Positions 4,720 through 5,839 of a DNA stretch of 5,839 nt are shown piece after piece. Each line of letters opens with the position of its first letter. Position 1 is the first letter of the stretch. The notes beneath the pieces are model-generated. The model was given only the letters and a program-made list of their open reading frames with translations, ran no database searches and was not told the origin of the DNA. Both the position numbers and the translations under genes were made by a program. Source of the stretch: Candidatus Coatesiibacteriota bacterium (GTDB taxonomy: Bacteria; RBG-13-66-14); contig DAOVLG010000130.1 in assembly GCA_030631385.1 (NCBI GenBank), forward strand, positions 1-5,839, read 5' to 3'.

Positions 4720-5839
4720 TTACCAAGGCCAGGGGGTGAGGATTCCATCAATCTGTTCCATCAGAGAAATGGTCTCTTTCAGAGCAATCACTATCTTCTG
4801 ATAGTGTGTTATGTCGTCGTAGCTCAGTTTGCGGCCCTTGCGGTCTTTCAGCCACTTATGGCACACCTGGTAGCCGCCGACGTGGAAGTTCCAAACATCC
4901 GGCTCAACGCCGGAGAAGTACTGCTTCTTGTTTATGTAGACCCGCCGTTTATCCTCGTCGTAGCGGAGCTTTTCCACCTCATTTCCCAGATCCAGCGGGC
5001 CCTCAAGGTCAACACCGGATTTAGATGGGTCGAGCCTATCCGATTCCATGAGGTGCAGTTTAACCAGGTCATGACCTTTGGATACCAGATTGTGGAACAG
5101 CTTCTTGTCATCAGTGAGCGGCACGCGGGGGAAGTCTATTTTCAAAAACACAGCGTAGCGGGAGCGGTAGGTGGGCGAGTGCAGCACGGCGTAAATGTAG
5201 TAGAACACGTCCTCCGGCGTAATATACTCCCTCTCCCTTTGGGAGAGGGCCGGGGTGAGGGAAGGAACAAAAGTTACTCCAAGCTTCTCCTCAAGCTCGG
5301 CAATAAAGTCCGGCGCAAGGTTGGGCTTGCGGCCTTCGCCCTCCACGGCAAATTCAACCTTATCCGCCGTGGGGTATAGGTAAAGGGGGAAATGGAAGCT
5401 ATTGTTTGAAGTTTTAGGTGATAAAAGAATTTTCTCTGAGATGAATTTGGTAACGTGAGCATGAGCGAATGTTTCACCTTTTGTCATTCTACTAGTCAGT
5501 AATGCTAGATTATTTCCTCCCAGCATATGGGACATGACTTTATAGACAGGCCATCTAACTATTGAATGATGGTAGAAAAGTGATCTTGTATCAAAAGGTC
5601 GATAAAGACAGGATACGATATTAGATGAAACATCATCCATTTTCTTTATCATCGAATGGGATTCTTCTAGCGTTCTTTCTCGTACATCTCTTAGACTATA
5701 TTTATCACGTGCTCTTTTAACTGTATTGTTTGCAAAGTCTTTAATTCTATTTATAACTTCCTCTTGAGTAAATCCGAACGCAAACCGATCTCTCGATGTT
5801 ATTAAGCCAGTGTTATTAACCAGCATTATATCCGTAACC
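4720..5839 (-). CDS. Type ISP restriction-modification enzyme, C-terminal part (5' end beyond window)
   Basis: The frame is open from the right edge to TAA at 4720-4722, giving 372 residues. The ATG at 5826 is internal, since the frame continues upstream of it. The sequence matches the C-terminal region of single-chain type ISP (LlaBIII-like) enzymes, in which one polypeptide carries nuclease, helicase, adenine methylase and target-recognition regions. Landmarks, counted from the Met at 5826: YRPFDTRSLFYH (75-86), ITPEDVFYYIYAVLHSP (202-218), YAVFLKIDFPRVPL (224-237), and FHVGGYQVCHKWLKDRKGRK (314-333) followed by YDDITHYQKI. The catalytic parts would lie beyond 5839. Residues 190-199 (LTPALSQRER) are the translation of an inserted palindromic repeat, absent as far as I recall from relatives. 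The segment upstream of about 5400 is AT-rich (about 36% GC by hand count over 5401-5580), consistent with horizontal acquisition. Intactness of the whole gene cannot be judged here. The radical SAM gene starts 55 bases after its stop. Confidence 0.88.
   Translation of the reverse strand, partial: VTDIMLVNNTGLITSRDRFAFGFTQEEVINRIKDFANNTVKRARDKYSLRDVRERTLEESHSMIKKMDDVSSNIVSCLYRPFDTRSLFYHHSIVRWPVYKVMSHMLGGNNLALLTSRMTKGETFAHAHVTKFISEKILLSPKTSNNSFHFPLYLYPTADKVEFAVEGEGRKPNLAPDFIAELEEKLGVTFVPSLTPALSQREREYITPEDVFYYIYAVLHSPTYRSRYAVFLKIDFPRVPLTDDKKLFHNLVSKGHDLVKLHLMESDRLDPSKSGVDLEGPLDLGNEVEKLRYDEDKRRVYINKKQYFSGVEPDVWNFHVGGYQVCHKWLKDRKGRKLSYDDITHYQKIVIALKETISLMEQIDGILTPWPW
5229..5261. repeat. Palindromic dispersed repeat inside the R-M coding sequence
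   Basis: A perfect 9-bp inverted repeat, CCCTCTCCC/GGGAGAGGG, with a TTT loop (5229-5249) is followed by CCGGGGTGAGGG (5250-5261). In the reading frame of the R-M gene, on the minus strand, it encodes SLTPALSQRER. This repeat, and the peptide TPALSQRER it produces, recurs across many unrelated bacterial genomes and proteins, which I state from general knowledge. Here it preserves the frame and sits between the FIAELEEKLGVTF segment and the conserved ITPEDVFYYIYAV block, in what is probably a tolerant linker. Confidence 0.8.

Overview
The window comes from a GC-rich bacterium, probably an uncultured lineage; the sequence alone does not fix the phylum. Codons end mostly in G or C, starts have Shine-Dalgarno sites (AAGGAG, GAGGAGG), one sigma70-like promoter is readable, and short palindromic repeats of the kind scattered through many environmental genomes occur twice. 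All intact genes lie on the minus strand. No rRNA, tRNA, CRISPR array or transposase is visible.

Reading along the minus strand from the right edge: (1) positions 4720-5839 hold the C-terminal part of a type ISP (single-polypeptide) restriction-modification enzyme, cut by the window edge. Its upstream coding part is AT-rich (about 36% GC by hand count over 5401-5580), unlike the GC-rich neighbours, and a 33-bp palindromic repeat sits in frame inside it. (2) Positions 3063-4664 hold a membrane-anchored radical SAM/SPASM protein with a PqqD-like region, which looks like a RiPP (ribosomally made, modified peptide) maturase with no evident precursor gene beside it. (3) Positions 2733-3062 are non-coding and carry two hairpins in inverted orientation, flanked by an 8-bp direct repeat. 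(4) About 2438-2732 holds the remains of a plus-strand gene with no start and a probable frameshift. (5) Positions 1002-2396 hold a class V aminotransferase/cysteine desulfurase-like PLP enzyme, best started at a TTG. (6) Positions 487-885 and 1-358 hold two tandem paralogues of a small exported protein of unknown function; the second runs off the left edge.

The genes do not form one clear operon. The radical SAM gene follows the R-M gene after 54 bases, but the PLP enzyme is 666 bases further on, beyond repeats and a dead gene, and the exported-protein gene has its own promoter. The most interesting items are the membrane-tethered PqqD-radical SAM-SPASM protein without a visible substrate, the exported paralogue pair with a shared TDEQI motif, and the repeat translated inside the restriction enzyme. 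A sulfur-chemistry link between the desulfurase-like enzyme and the radical SAM protein is possible but is only inference.
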